Shown here: piece by piece, positions 36,706 to 44,537 of the stretch
Position numbering within the stretch: position 1 is the first letter of the stretch
Layout: the number at the start of each line of letters is the position of its first letter
Assembly: GCF_009764685.1 (NCBI RefSeq)
Contig: NZ_VHLM01000001.1
Coordinates: forward strand, 1 to 47,219
Direction: 5' to 3'
Source of the DNA: Flavobacterium sp. I-STPP5a
GTDB taxonomy: Bacteria > Bacteroidota > Bacteroidia > Flavobacteriales > Flavobacteriaceae
Length of the DNA stretch: 47,219 nucleotides
The notes under the pieces: generated by a model
What the model saw: only the letters and a program-made list of their open reading frames with translations
Database searches by the model: none
What the model was told of the DNA's origin: nothing
Position numbers and translations under genes: made by a program

Positions 36706-37800
36706 ATGAAAATCAAAGAAATAATTTACGTACTCGAAGAAATGGCTCCCACTGCCTATGCCGAAGATTTTGATAATGTAGGATTACTTGTAGGCAATCA
36801 AGAGGTCGAAGCTAGCGGAATTTTAGTTTGTCATGATGCTCTGGAGACTATTATAGATGAAGCTATCGCAAAAAAATGCAATCTTGTAGTTTGCTTTCAT
36901 CCCATTTTATTTTCTGGATTAAAAAAGATAACCGGAAAAAATTATGTTGAGCGTGCTGTTATCAAAGCTATAAAAAATGATATCGCTATATATGCCGTTC
37001 ATACTGCTCTAGACAACCATCAAGAAGGTGTCAATAAAATTTTTAGTGATACTCTAGGGCTAATCAATACAAAAATCCTGATTCCTAAAGAGCAATTTAT
37101 TCGAAAACTAGTGACTTACGCCCCGCTTGACAATGCCGAAACCGTTCGAAACGCTTTATTTGCAGCTGGCGCTGGCAACATTGGTAATTATGACAAATGT
37201 AGTTTTAGCTCTACAGGAACAGGAACTTTCAGAGGCAATCAAAACAGCAATCCAGTAGTAGGAGAACGTCATGAACTTGTTCAAAGTACCGAAGTCAAAA
37301 TAGAGGTGACTTATGAGAAACATTTGGAACGCAAAATTCTAACTGCTCTTTTTAATAGCCATATTTACGAAGAAGTTGCACATGAAATCTATAATTTAAA
37401 CAATAAGCATCAAAACATTGGTTTAGGTATGATTGGTGAACTTCCTAATCCCTTGCCAGAAAAAGAATTTTTAGAATTCGTAAAAGACAAAATGCAGTGT
37501 GGTGGCATCAGACATTCTAGCTTCACAGGTAATAAAATAAAAAAAGTTGCCCTACTTGGTGGTGCTGGGAGTTTTGCCATTTCAAATGCAATTCAAGCCG
37601 AAGCAGATGCCTATTTAACAGCTGATTTGAAATACCATCAGTTTTACGAAGCAGAAAATAAGCTACTTTTAGCGGATATTGGACATTTTGAAAGCGAACG
37701 CTATACAAAAAATTATATTGTAGAGTATCTTCGAAAAAAAATCCTTAATTTTGCAGTTATTTTATCAGAAGAAAATTCAAATCCAGTTAAGTACTTATAG
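36706..37800 (+). CDS. Nif3-like dinuclear metal centre protein
   Basis: This 364-aa Nif3/YqfO-type protein is the long form with a central PII-like insertion (about residues 125-235). Metal-site motifs: AEDFDNVGLLVG near 19-30, CFHPILFSGLK near 63-73, HTALDNHQEGVN near 104-115 and, after the insertion, LTADLKYHQFYEA and IGHFESER near 305-335. Family members form hexamers. Their role is debated, and some act in tRNA or cofactor metabolism. It is followed three bases later by the CdsZ-like gene, a pairing conserved in Bacteroidota. Confidence 0.9.
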   Translation: MKIKEIIYVLEEMAPTAYAEDFDNVGLLVGNQEVEASGILVCHDALETIIDEAIAKKCNLVVCFHPILFSGLKKITGKNYVERAVIKAIKNDIAIYAVHTALDNHQEGVNKIFSDTLGLINTKILIPKEQFIRKLVTYAPLDNAETVRNALFAAGAGNIGNYDKCSFSSTGTGTFRGNQNSNPVVGERHELVQSTEVKIEVTYEKHLERKILTALFNSHIYEEVAHEIYNLNNKHQNIGLGMIGELPNPLPEKEFLEFVKDKMQCGGIRHSSFTGNKIKKVALLGGAGSFAISNAIQAEADAYLTADLKYHQFYEAENKLLLADIGHFESERYTKNYIVEYLRKKILNFAVILSEENSNPVKYL

Positions 37801-37803
37801 AAT

Positions 37804-38583
37804 ATGGCGAATACAAAAGAATTAAGTGTTGAGGACAAGTTAAGAGCAATTTACGATTTACAACTTATTGACTCTAGAATTGACGAAATCAGAAACGTAA
37901 GAGGTGAATTGCCTTTAGAGGTAGAAGATCTTGAAGATGAAGTGGCTGGTTTAAGCACACGTTCAGAAAAATTAAAAGGAGAACTTGAAGTTATTGAAGA
38001 CCTTATCAAAGCTAAAAAAATAGCTATTGATGAACACAAAGAGTCGATCAAAAAATATACAAAACAACAGGAAACGGTTCGTAATAATAGAGAATTTAAC
38101 TCTTTGACAAAGGAAGTAGAATTTCAAGAACTTGAAATTCAATTAGCTGAAAAACAAATCAAAGAAATGAAAGCTTCAATTGAGCACAAAAAAGAAGTTA
38201 TTTCAGGCTCAAAAGAAAGATTAGAATCTAAATCGAATCATTTAAAACATAAAAAATCAGAATTAGATGCAATTTTAGCTGAAACAGCAAAAGAAGAAGC
38301 ATTCTTGTCTGAAAAATCTATCGAATTCCAAAACTTAATAGAGGAGCGTTTGTTAAATGCTTACAAAAGAATAAGAGGAAGTGTTCGTAATGGATTAGCT
38401 GTAGTTTCAATAGAAAGAGGTGCATCAGCAGGTTCATTTTTTACTATTCCACCACAAACACAAGTTGAAATTGCTTCTAGAAAAAAAATCATTACTGATG
38501 AGCACTCTGGAAGAATACTAGTAGATAGTGTTCTTGCAGAAGAAGAAAAAGAGAAAATGGAACAATTGTTCTCAAAAATATAA
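37804..38583 (+). CDS. CdsZ-like coiled-coil protein lacking the zinc-ribbon cysteines
   Basis: This 259-aa protein is nearly all coiled coil from residue 10 to 185, followed by the small C-terminal domain that in relatives is a C4 zinc ribbon (CxxC...CxxC). Here the four cysteine positions read SAGS and DEHS within RGASAGSFFTIPPQ and DEHSGRILVD, so zinc cannot be bound in the usual way. The surrounding residues, including PPQ and GRIL, are conserved. It may act as a coiled-coil adaptor. It is co-transcribed with the Nif3-like gene, and a strong terminator follows. Confidence 0.88.
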   Translation: MANTKELSVEDKLRAIYDLQLIDSRIDEIRNVRGELPLEVEDLEDEVAGLSTRSEKLKGELEVIEDLIKAKKIAIDEHKESIKKYTKQQETVRNNREFNSLTKEVEFQELEIQLAEKQIKEMKASIEHKKEVISGSKERLESKSNHLKHKKSELDAILAETAKEEAFLSEKSIEFQNLIEERLLNAYKRIRGSVRNGLAVVSIERGASAGSFFTIPPQTQVEIASRKKIITDEHSGRILVDSVLAEEEKEKMEQLFSKI

Positions 38584-38590
38584 TACCTTT

Positions 38591-38618
38591 AAAGTCCCGA
38601 TAACATCGGGACTTTTTT
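38591..38618 (+). terminator. Terminator of the nif3-like/cdsZ-like unit
   Basis: A perfect 11-bp stem AAAGTCCCGAT/ATCGGGACTTT with a 3-base loop runs into T, eight bases after the stop. The next gene's ATG follows directly. Confidence 0.85.
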
Positions 38619-39464
38619 ATGATGCGTAAATTATTTTATTTCATATTCACTAAGTCAATAGGATTATACATTAATATCCTTAGCTACCTGTGGCCATCAA
38701 AAGCAACTCGTCTTGCCTATTCCCTTTTTAGTTCACCACGTGAAGGAAAATTAAATAAAACTGCATTACCTGCTGTTTTGCAAAACGCAACTTCGGAAAC
38801 ATTTACTTTCCAAAATGAAACCGTACATACCTACACCTGGAAAGGCAATGAAACTGTGCTTCTACTTGTTCATGGATGGGAAAGTAACGCCTCACGCTGG
38901 GAGAAACTGTTACCATATTTAAAAAAGTCTGGTAGTACCATAATAGCATTAGATGGACCCGCACATGGACTCTCTAGCGGCACTGAGTTCAACATACCAC
39001 AATATGCAGCTTTCATAGATTTTATTGCAACAAAGTTCAAACCACAATACTTAATAGGACACTCAATAGGTGGCAAAGCCTGCTTATACTATCAGTCAGT
39101 TTACCAAAACAAGATGCTCCAAAAAATGGTGGTTTTAGGTTCACCTAGCGATTTTAATATCATACTTCACAATTATATTAATTTGCTAAGCCTCAATTCT
39201 AAAATTTTAAAATCATTACAAACTCATTACCTCAATACGTTTCAAATCCATTTAGAACAATTTTCAGCTAAAATATTTGCATCCAAAATAACGCTTACGG
39301 GACTAATAGCGCATGATCAAGATGACAAGGTTGTACTTTTTGAAGAAGGAAAAAAAATTGCTTCTACCTGGAAAAATGCTACTTTCATAGCCACCAAAGG
39401 ACTTGGACACAGCATGCATGATGATGCATTATACAAAAAAGTGAGTCAGTTTCTTTTTCATTAA
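38619..39464 (+). CDS. Alpha/beta hydrolase
   Basis: This 281-aa alpha/beta hydrolase has VHGWESNASRW near 84-94 (oxyanion region), the nucleophile elbow GHSIGG with Ser149, LDGPAHGLSSG near 111-121, a likely Asp in LIAHDQDDKV near 230, and the catalytic His in GHSMHDD near the C-terminus. The first 25 residues are hydrophobic and may anchor it to the membrane. The ATG follows the U-tract of the preceding terminator with no spacer; the second codon is also ATG (38622). The substrate is unknown. Confidence 0.87.
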   Translation: MMRKLFYFIFTKSIGLYINILSYLWPSKATRLAYSLFSSPREGKLNKTALPAVLQNATSETFTFQNETVHTYTWKGNETVLLLVHGWESNASRWEKLLPYLKKSGSTIIALDGPAHGLSSGTEFNIPQYAAFIDFIATKFKPQYLIGHSIGGKACLYYQSVYQNKMLQKMVVLGSPSDFNIILHNYINLLSLNSKILKSLQTHYLNTFQIHLEQFSAKIFASKITLTGLIAHDQDDKVVLFEEGKKIASTWKNATFIATKGLGHSMHDDALYKKVSQFLFH

Positions 39465-39685
39465 ATAGATATTCATTGGACATAACTACAAGAATAAAAT
39501 TTTCCGCTATACTCCAGTAAAAGCGATCTTAAAAAGTAATCTTTTTCGAAAAAAACATAAACAAAAAAGATTTTCACTACTAACCTTCTAACAAAACGAA
39601 CTAAATTGAATACTAGAACTCTTTGAGAACAATCGAAAATCATTAGCATTTTCAAGATTTAGATTTTTTTACATTTCAAATTCAT

Positions 39686-39693
39686 TACTTTTG
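39686..39693 (+). promoter_or_regulatory. -7 box at the rluF start (possible leaderless transcript)
   Basis: TACTTTTG is a perfect TAnnTTTG ending four bases before the rluF ATG at 39698. Transcription should start at or next to the start codon. Confidence 0.6.
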
Positions 39694-39697
39694 CAAG

Positions 39698-40510
39698 ATG
39701 GAAGATCAATTAAAACGCCTCAATAAATTCATTGGCGAAACAGGTTTTTGCAGCCGCCGCGAAGCTGATAAAATCATCGAAGAAGGACGAGTAACAATCA
39801 ATGGTGTTGTACCCGAATTAGGGACCAAAGTAGCACCTCATGACGAAGTACGCATTGACGGCAAATTAATTCGTGAAAAAACAGAAAAATCAGTATATCT
39901 TGCCTTTTACAAACCAGTAGGCATAGAGTGTACCACAAACCTTGATGTACACAACAATATTGTAGATTATATTAATTATCCAAAGCGAATATTCCCAATT
40001 GGGCGTTTAGACAAAGCCAGTGAAGGTTTGATTTTCATGACAAATGATGGCGACATTGTCAATAAAATATTGCGTGCGCGCAACAATCACGAAAAAGAAT
40101 ATACCGTTACCGTAAACAAACCCATCACCGATCGTTTTATAGAAAGAATGGGAAATGGTGTTCCTATTTTAGATACCGTAACGAGAAAATGTAAAGTAGA
40201 GCAAATTAGTAAATTCACTTTCAAAATCATCTTAACACAAGGTTTGAACCGTCAAATCCGTCGAATGACTGAATATCTCGGCTATGACGTAACTGCCTTA
40301 AAACGCATTCGGATTATCAATATTTCGCTAGATGTTCCTGTGGGGCGCTACCGTGATTTGACTGATGCCGAAATAAAAGAACTCAATGCTCTTATTGAGC
40401 CATCTAGCAAAACAGAAGAAGCTAGTTTACCAAAAGTAGAAACACCAAGAAAAAGAACTGAGTTTATAAAACGAGATGATCCTAGGTTTAAGAAACGCGG
40501 GGATTATTAA
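39698..40510 (+). CDS. rluF: 23S rRNA pseudouridine synthase, RluF type
   Basis: This 270-aa RsuA-family synthase isomerises a uridine in 23S rRNA (position 2604 for RluF). An S4 RNA-binding domain covers residues 5-60 (RLNKFIGETGFCSRREADK). The catalytic Asp105 is in GRLDKASEG. The KPVGIECTTN motif near 72-81 and GLNRQIRRMTEYLGYDV near 185-201 match RluF better than RsuA or RluB. A basic tail of about 35 residues follows. The start follows the -7 box by four bases. Confidence 0.92.
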   Translation: MEDQLKRLNKFIGETGFCSRREADKIIEEGRVTINGVVPELGTKVAPHDEVRIDGKLIREKTEKSVYLAFYKPVGIECTTNLDVHNNIVDYINYPKRIFPIGRLDKASEGLIFMTNDGDIVNKILRARNNHEKEYTVTVNKPITDRFIERMGNGVPILDTVTRKCKVEQISKFTFKIILTQGLNRQIRRMTEYLGYDVTALKRIRIINISLDVPVGRYRDLTDAEIKELNALIEPSSKTEEASLPKVETPRKRTEFIKRDDPRFKKRGDY

Positions 40511-40520
40511 AAATATTAAT

Positions 40521-40550
40521 ATCCCATCAGTTGAAGCTGATGGGATTTTT
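40521..40550 (+). terminator. Terminator of rluF
   Basis: A perfect 10-bp stem ATCCCATCAG/CTGATGGGAT with a 6-base loop is followed by T, 10 bases after the rluF stop. Confidence 0.85.
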
Positions 40551-40598
40551 AATATTGGTAGTAAAAATAGAACGATTTAGAAAAAATAAATAACAATA

Positions 40599-41000
40599 TT
40601 ACTCTTTTTTGCTTCGAATTAATTTTGAAGTAATTAGTCCCAAAACATAAAAAATTGTTGTAGCAAAAAAAGAAAAAATAAATCCTGAGATAAATGAAAA
40701 ATTTCTTCCAGTATCATTTATTAGAACTTTCATAGCTTCTTTTTGACTATTTGTTATTTCAATTCCATTAAAGAACCCATCCTTATTAAGATCGTAACGA
40801 TGTAAATCCCATTGACAATAAATGGTGTCATACGTAGCTTTGCCAACAATCAATAGGTATAAAACCAAAAATAGTATTAGGCTATTCCAAAACAATCTAT
40901 TCTTTTTTAAAATTTTATAATAAAAAACTATCATTGATAACCCAACTAAGCAAAGAATTGCTGGTGCGGCTAAATGAAATGGTATTACAATACCATTCAT
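40599..41000 (-). CDS. Small membrane protein with an EF-hand loop
   Basis: This 133-aa protein is not in a family I recognise. It has three hydrophobic segments (about 10-31, 36-57 and 99-125). Between the second and third is DLNKDGFFNGIE, a perfect 12-residue EF-hand calcium loop (Asp1, Asn3, Asp5, Gly6, Glu12) in a stretch that faces one side of the membrane. It is the last gene of the operon led by the DUF4173-like gene, 12 bases downstream of it. Calcium binding is inference from the motif. Confidence 0.75.
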   Translation of the reverse strand: MNGIVIPFHLAAPAILCLVGLSMIVFYYKILKKNRLFWNSLILFLVLYLLIVGKATYDTIYCQWDLHRYDLNKDGFFNGIEITNSQKEAMKVLINDTGRNFSFISGFIFSFFATTIFYVLGLITSKLIRSKKE

Positions 41001-41012
41001 TGATTTTTTAAT

Positions 41013-42380
41013 TTATTCGTTTTTAGAATCCAAAAATTCGTAATAAAGTGATTTCGACAAAAAGCTTTCTTCAGGTAAATTCTCTTTCCCTTGCATGTAT
41101 TCTGCATGAACCTTAAAATAATCATAATATGCTTTATGATTAAAATTTAGATTTCTAAGAAAATTTTCCTCCACGCCTTTGTTCACAGCAATATTATAAT
41201 TGGTGATCAGATTACCCCAGTTAACAAAGCTGCATAGTAAAATTGTTCCGAAGAAACCCCACATCATTTGATTGAAAAGAAAAGCATTTGTTTTTTGCTT
41301 TGTAATTTTCAGGTACGAAATAATCAATCCTATTATTGCTAAAATTAAGAAAGCGTACACACCTAATCTCTTGTAGGTCAATCCATAAAATGAAATATAC
41401 TCAGTGTTTTTGATTATGGTAGAAAGTATTAAAATTCCATTTAAAACAATCCAAATCTTGGCTAATTTTTTAAGATATATCGCTTTTTCATCAAAATTAA
41501 AGCCACCTTTGAAGTAAAACAAGATTACACCAACTGCCATGATAATTGATAAAATTACAGCATTTACTCGTTCATGTGTATCCGAACTTAAATTTGATTT
41601 TTTAACCACTTCAAAAAACTGCTCATAGTTATAAGTTACAATGAAAACCAATAGCAATGCATTCAAAAGAAAGAACGTAATCTCTCCACTTCTTCTCTCG
41701 AAATCAATATCCAAAAACGAAAATGAGTTTTTATTTTGAATCTTGTCGACTTCATCAAAATCATTATCTAATAAACTATTCTTTTCGTAGCAAATCTCTG
41801 GTATCCAATAATTCCAGAAAGTGAATGAAATAAAAAATCCTAAAGCAGAAATTACAATTGCTTGCCAAACATCGATGTCTAAATAATAACCGGTAAACAG
41901 AGACAAAAAATGATCACTTGCAAATGAGTATACTACTAAAAACAATCCAAGAAATAGAAGTGGAATAACAAAGTAAGCTATCAGTTTTTTTATAAAACCA
42001 TTATTGATTCTGCGCTTAGGAAGGTATTGACTAAACATGAATATAAGGCCTAAAGAGGTAATTCCATTGAACAAAACCAAAGGAAAAGCTTGTAACAATT
42101 TCAGTTTAGGTTCATGAGTTTTGAATTGTAAAAAGATAATTGATAAAGACATGGCACAAAACGACGGAAAATCGCCATACCAAGCAAACGCAAAACAAGA
42201 CAAAACCGATGCAACCACTAACAGCAAATGCATCCTACTGGTAAACTTCTCTTGGAAAAAATAGCATATTAATCCGATTTGTACAATCCCAAAAATAGCC
42301 CAATTAAGCCCCAAATCTTCCTTGTAAAAAAGCAATGTAAAAACCAAACTGCTGGCTAAAATAAAATGTAGTTTTTTCAT
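41013..42380 (-). CDS. Polytopic membrane protein, DUF4173/DUF4153-like
   Basis: This 455-aa protein has about 11-12 hydrophobic helices and few charged loops. The segment with SSDTHERVNAVILSIIMAVG and the later YGLTYKRLGVYAFLILAIIG resembles DUF4173/DUF4153 membrane proteins. I do not see enzymatic motifs. A soluble C-terminus of about 65 residues follows the last helix. The gene has its own operator-like palindrome at 42399-42415 and lies next to a winged-helix regulator, an arrangement common for this family in Bacteroidota. Confidence 0.8.
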   Translation of the reverse strand: MKKLHFILASSLVFTLLFYKEDLGLNWAIFGIVQIGLICYFFQEKFTSRMHLLLVVASVLSCFAFAWYGDFPSFCAMSLSIIFLQFKTHEPKLKLLQAFPLVLFNGITSLGLIFMFSQYLPKRRINNGFIKKLIAYFVIPLLFLGLFLVVYSFASDHFLSLFTGYYLDIDVWQAIVISALGFFISFTFWNYWIPEICYEKNSLLDNDFDEVDKIQNKNSFSFLDIDFERRSGEITFFLLNALLLVFIVTYNYEQFFEVVKKSNLSSDTHERVNAVILSIIMAVGVILFYFKGGFNFDEKAIYLKKLAKIWIVLNGILILSTIIKNTEYISFYGLTYKRLGVYAFLILAIIGLIISYLKITKQKTNAFLFNQMMWGFFGTILLCSFVNWGNLITNYNIAVNKGVEENFLRNLNFNHKAYYDYFKVHAEYMQGKENLPEESFLSKSLYYEFLDSKNE

Positions 42381-42398
42381 AATTATAAATTTAAAAGT

Positions 42399-42415
42399 AC
42401 TTTGTATTTCAAAGT
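42399..42415. promoter_or_regulatory. Operator palindrome, site 1 (upstream of DUF4173-like gene)
   Basis: ACTTTG-N5-CAAAGT is a perfect 6-5-6 inverted repeat centred 27 bases upstream of the DUF4173-like start. Its right arm overlaps TTACTTTG on the minus strand, one base off the -7 consensus. Site 2 at 43356 has the same arms, spacing and flanks. It is a probable binding site for the winged-helix regulator at 42435. Confidence 0.65.
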
Positions 42416-42434
42416 AAAAAGTTAAAAAAAAGGT

Positions 42435-42728
42435 TTATTTAGATTTGAATAATTTTTCAAGACTATTTAAATGCGAAACAAAAGCAGCTCTGCCCATATT
42501 GGTCACTCGGTACGAAGTTTTTGGTTTTTTACCCACAAATTCTTTTTTGATTTCGATATAGCCTGATTTCTCTAAAGAAGAAGAGTGGCTTGCCAGGTTC
42601 CCATCAGTAGTATTTAACAATGCCTTCATCTCTGTAAAATCGATCCAGTCGTTTACCATCAATACAGACATTAAACCTAATCGGATTCGACTTTCGAAAT
42701 CTTTATTTAATTTATCGATAATACCCAT
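42435..42728 (-). CDS. Winged-helix transcriptional regulator
   Basis: This 97-aa winged-helix protein resembles PF13601 (HTH_34). The recognition-helix region is TDGNLASHSSSLEKSGYI near 40-57, and the wing is FVGKKPKTSYRVT near 63-75. There is no ligand domain. The start follows the stop of the upstream membrane-protein gene by two bases. Two identical-format palindromes flank the gene, one before each promoter of the cluster, so it probably represses both its own unit and the DUF4173-like unit. Confidence 0.88.
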   Translation of the reverse strand: MGIIDKLNKDFESRIRLGLMSVLMVNDWIDFTEMKALLNTTDGNLASHSSSLEKSGYIEIKKEFVGKKPKTSYRVTNMGRAAFVSHLNSLEKLFKSK

Positions 42729-42730
42729 GA

Positions 42731-43345
42731 TTATCTGTATTTTTTAAACATGATCGTTCCGTAAACTATGTGTAGAATTCCAAAACCAAGGGCCCAAAAA
42801 ATCAATCCATATCTTAGAAAAAATAAAGATACACTCCCAAGAAATAATTGAAAATATCCTAAATATTGAATATCTGAATACGTATACTTACCCGCATTTA
42901 CCAATGCTAATCCGTAAAAAAGTAAAGTAGCTGGCGCTAAAAAAGCGAAAAGACCATGATATATTAAAGCTAGACAAAAGACGCCTCCGATTGCTAAAGG
43001 AATTGCTAATTGCAAAAGCATCACTTTTGTGGTAGAAGTCCAGATTGGCAAATTATTTTTTTTATTCTTTTTAAAAGTGAATAGAAATCCAGAAAGAAGA
43101 GCAAGAACTAAAATTACAATCCCCGCTGCAATTAGTTTGTAAATCAAATCAACACTGTACACCTTTTCCAGTCCATCAAAATAAGACATCCCATTTGACT
43201 CAAACAAAAAAGCAGCATAACCCGCACCAAGTAGCGCAAAGACTCCTGCAAAAACACCTGACAATCCGCTAAGGGAAATAAACCTTGAAGAACGTTCCAT
43301 CATGGAACGAATGTGAACTAAATCTTCTTGAATATTTTGACTCAT
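42731..43345 (-). CDS. Membrane protein paired with the winged-helix regulator
   Basis: This 204-aa protein has a short cytoplasmic N-terminus with a helical segment (VHIRSMMERSSRFISLSG) and six predicted membrane helices. No catalytic motif or named family is recognised. It is first in the operon and ends two bases before the regulator. A perfect -7 box TAACTTTG (43374-43367) overlaps the operator palindrome upstream. It may be the sensor or the regulated function of the regulator; this is inference. Confidence 0.8.
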   Translation of the reverse strand: MSQNIQEDLVHIRSMMERSSRFISLSGLSGVFAGVFALLGAGYAAFLFESNGMSYFDGLEKVYSVDLIYKLIAAGIVILVLALLSGFLFTFKKNKKNNLPIWTSTTKVMLLQLAIPLAIGGVFCLALIYHGLFAFLAPATLLFYGLALVNAGKYTYSDIQYLGYFQLFLGSVSLFFLRYGLIFWALGFGILHIVYGTIMFKKYR

Positions 43346-43355
43346 AATAAAAGCA

Positions 43356-43372
43356 CTTTGAATTACAAAGTT
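43356..43372. promoter_or_regulatory. Operator palindrome, site 2, overlapping the -7 box
   Basis: ACTTTG-N5-CAAAGT is centred 19 bases upstream of the start at 43345. Its right arm is part of the perfect minus-strand -7 box TAACTTTG (43374-43367), so binding would block RNA polymerase. Arms, spacing and flanking A-runs match site 1 at 42399. Confidence 0.68.
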
Positions 43373-43532
43373 AAAAATAAAAACGAAAAATTATACATTT
43401 TATAAAAATAATTTCGAACTTACTTTTTTAAGCCTTGAAAATGGAAACAAATATCTTATTTAACAAGTACAAACACAGAGCGAATCATTACCAGGCTTAA
43501 GATTTACAGCTCCGTTTTTAGCTTTTCATAAG

Positions 43533-43567
43533 ACAAAAAAAAGCCCCAAAAATAAATTTGAGGCTTT
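43533..43567 (-). terminator. Terminator of folD
   Basis: The stem AAAGCCTCAAA/TTTGGGGCTTT (one G-T pair) is followed by T on the minus strand, just after the folD stop. Confidence 0.75.
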
Positions 43568-43581
43568 CTATGTAAAAATTT

Positions 43582-44463
43582 TTATTTGTTTCTCTTCATT
43601 TCCCTTGCCAAGAGTGTGTTTTTTAATAACATGGCAATGGTCATTGGTCCTACTCCACCAGGAACTGGGGTAATAAAAGATGCTTTTTTGCTTACTTGAT
43701 CAAAATCTACATCACCGGTGATTACGTATCCTTTCTCGTGGTTTTCGTCAGGAACGCGAGTAATACCCACATCAATAACAACTGCTCCATCCTTCACCAT
43801 ATCCGCTTTTAAATAATTGGGAACACCCAAAGCTGTGATTATAATATCAGCCTGAATGGTAATTTCTTCTATATTTTTGGTGTAACTATGCGTAAGTGTC
43901 ACTGTTGAGTTCCCTGGAAAACCTTTGCGTCCCATCAAAATACTCATTGGTCTACCCACAATATGGCTGCGGCCAATAACAACAGTATGCTTTCCTTTTG
44001 TTTCTACTCCATAGCGATCTAGCAATTCTAGAATACCAAATGGAGTGGCAGGAATAAAAGTAGTCATATCCAATGCCATTTTCCCAAAGTTCTCCGGATG
44101 AAAACCATCTACATCTTTACTTGGATCTACTGCCATCAAGACCTTTTGCTCGTCAATTTGTTTGGGAAGTGGCAATTGCACAATAAAACCGTCAATTTGC
44201 TCGTCTTCATTTAATTCTTTGATCTTTTTAAGCAATTCAATTTCTGTAGTGGTGTTGGGCATTTTAATCAAAGTAGACTCAAATCCTACTCTTTCGCAGG
44301 CTTTTACCTTACTTCCTACATAGGTTAAGCTTGCGCCATCATTCCCTACGATTAGTGCTGCCAAATGAGGAACTTTCTCACCATTGGCTTTCATTTTTTG
44401 TACTTCAACAGCAATTTCGCTTTTGATGTCTTCTGCTGTTTTTTTTCCGTCTAGTAGTTGCAT
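43582..44463 (-). CDS. folD: Methylenetetrahydrofolate dehydrogenase/cyclohydrolase
   Basis: FolD (293 aa) is the bifunctional enzyme interconverting methylene-, methenyl- and formyl-THF. Key motifs: YVGSK near 53-57 with catalytic Lys, [14 protein letters not shown] near 95-108, [12 protein letters not shown] near 120-131, GRSHIVGRP near 165-173 and [15 protein letters not shown] near 266-280. Length is normal. It lies downstream of ffh on the same strand, separated by a hairpin at 44494-44522. Confidence 0.96.
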   Translation of the reverse strand: MQLLDGKKTAEDIKSEIAVEVQKMKANGEKVPHLAALIVGNDGASLTYVGSKVKACERVGFESTLIKMPNTTTEIELLKKIKELNEDEQIDGFIVQLPLPKQIDEQKVLMAVDPSKDVDGFHPENFGKMALDMTTFIPATPFGILELLDRYGVETKGKHTVVIGRSHIVGRPMSILMGRKGFPGNSTVTLTHSYTKNIEEITIQADIIITALGVPNYLKADMVKDGAVVIDVGITRVPDENHEKGYVITGDVDFDQVSKKASFITPVPGGVGPMTIAMLLKNTLLAREMKRNK

Positions 44464-44493
44464 TGTTGTTTTGTTTAATATAGTAAAGACAAA

Positions 44494-44522
44494 AGTCTTA
44501 AAATCATAACGACTTTAAGACT
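44494..44522 (-). terminator. Terminator between ffh and folD
   Basis: AGTCTTAAA/TTTAAGACT is a perfect 9-bp inverted repeat with an 11-base loop, followed on the minus strand by a short T-run. Confidence 0.6.
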
Positions 44523-44537
44523 CTCTTTTTAAATTCT

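Noticed and set aside
43431..43500. TTAAGCCT...AGGCTTAA pairing between folD and the membrane operon
   Set aside because: Eight-base arms about 60 bases apart with no other support; likely chance.
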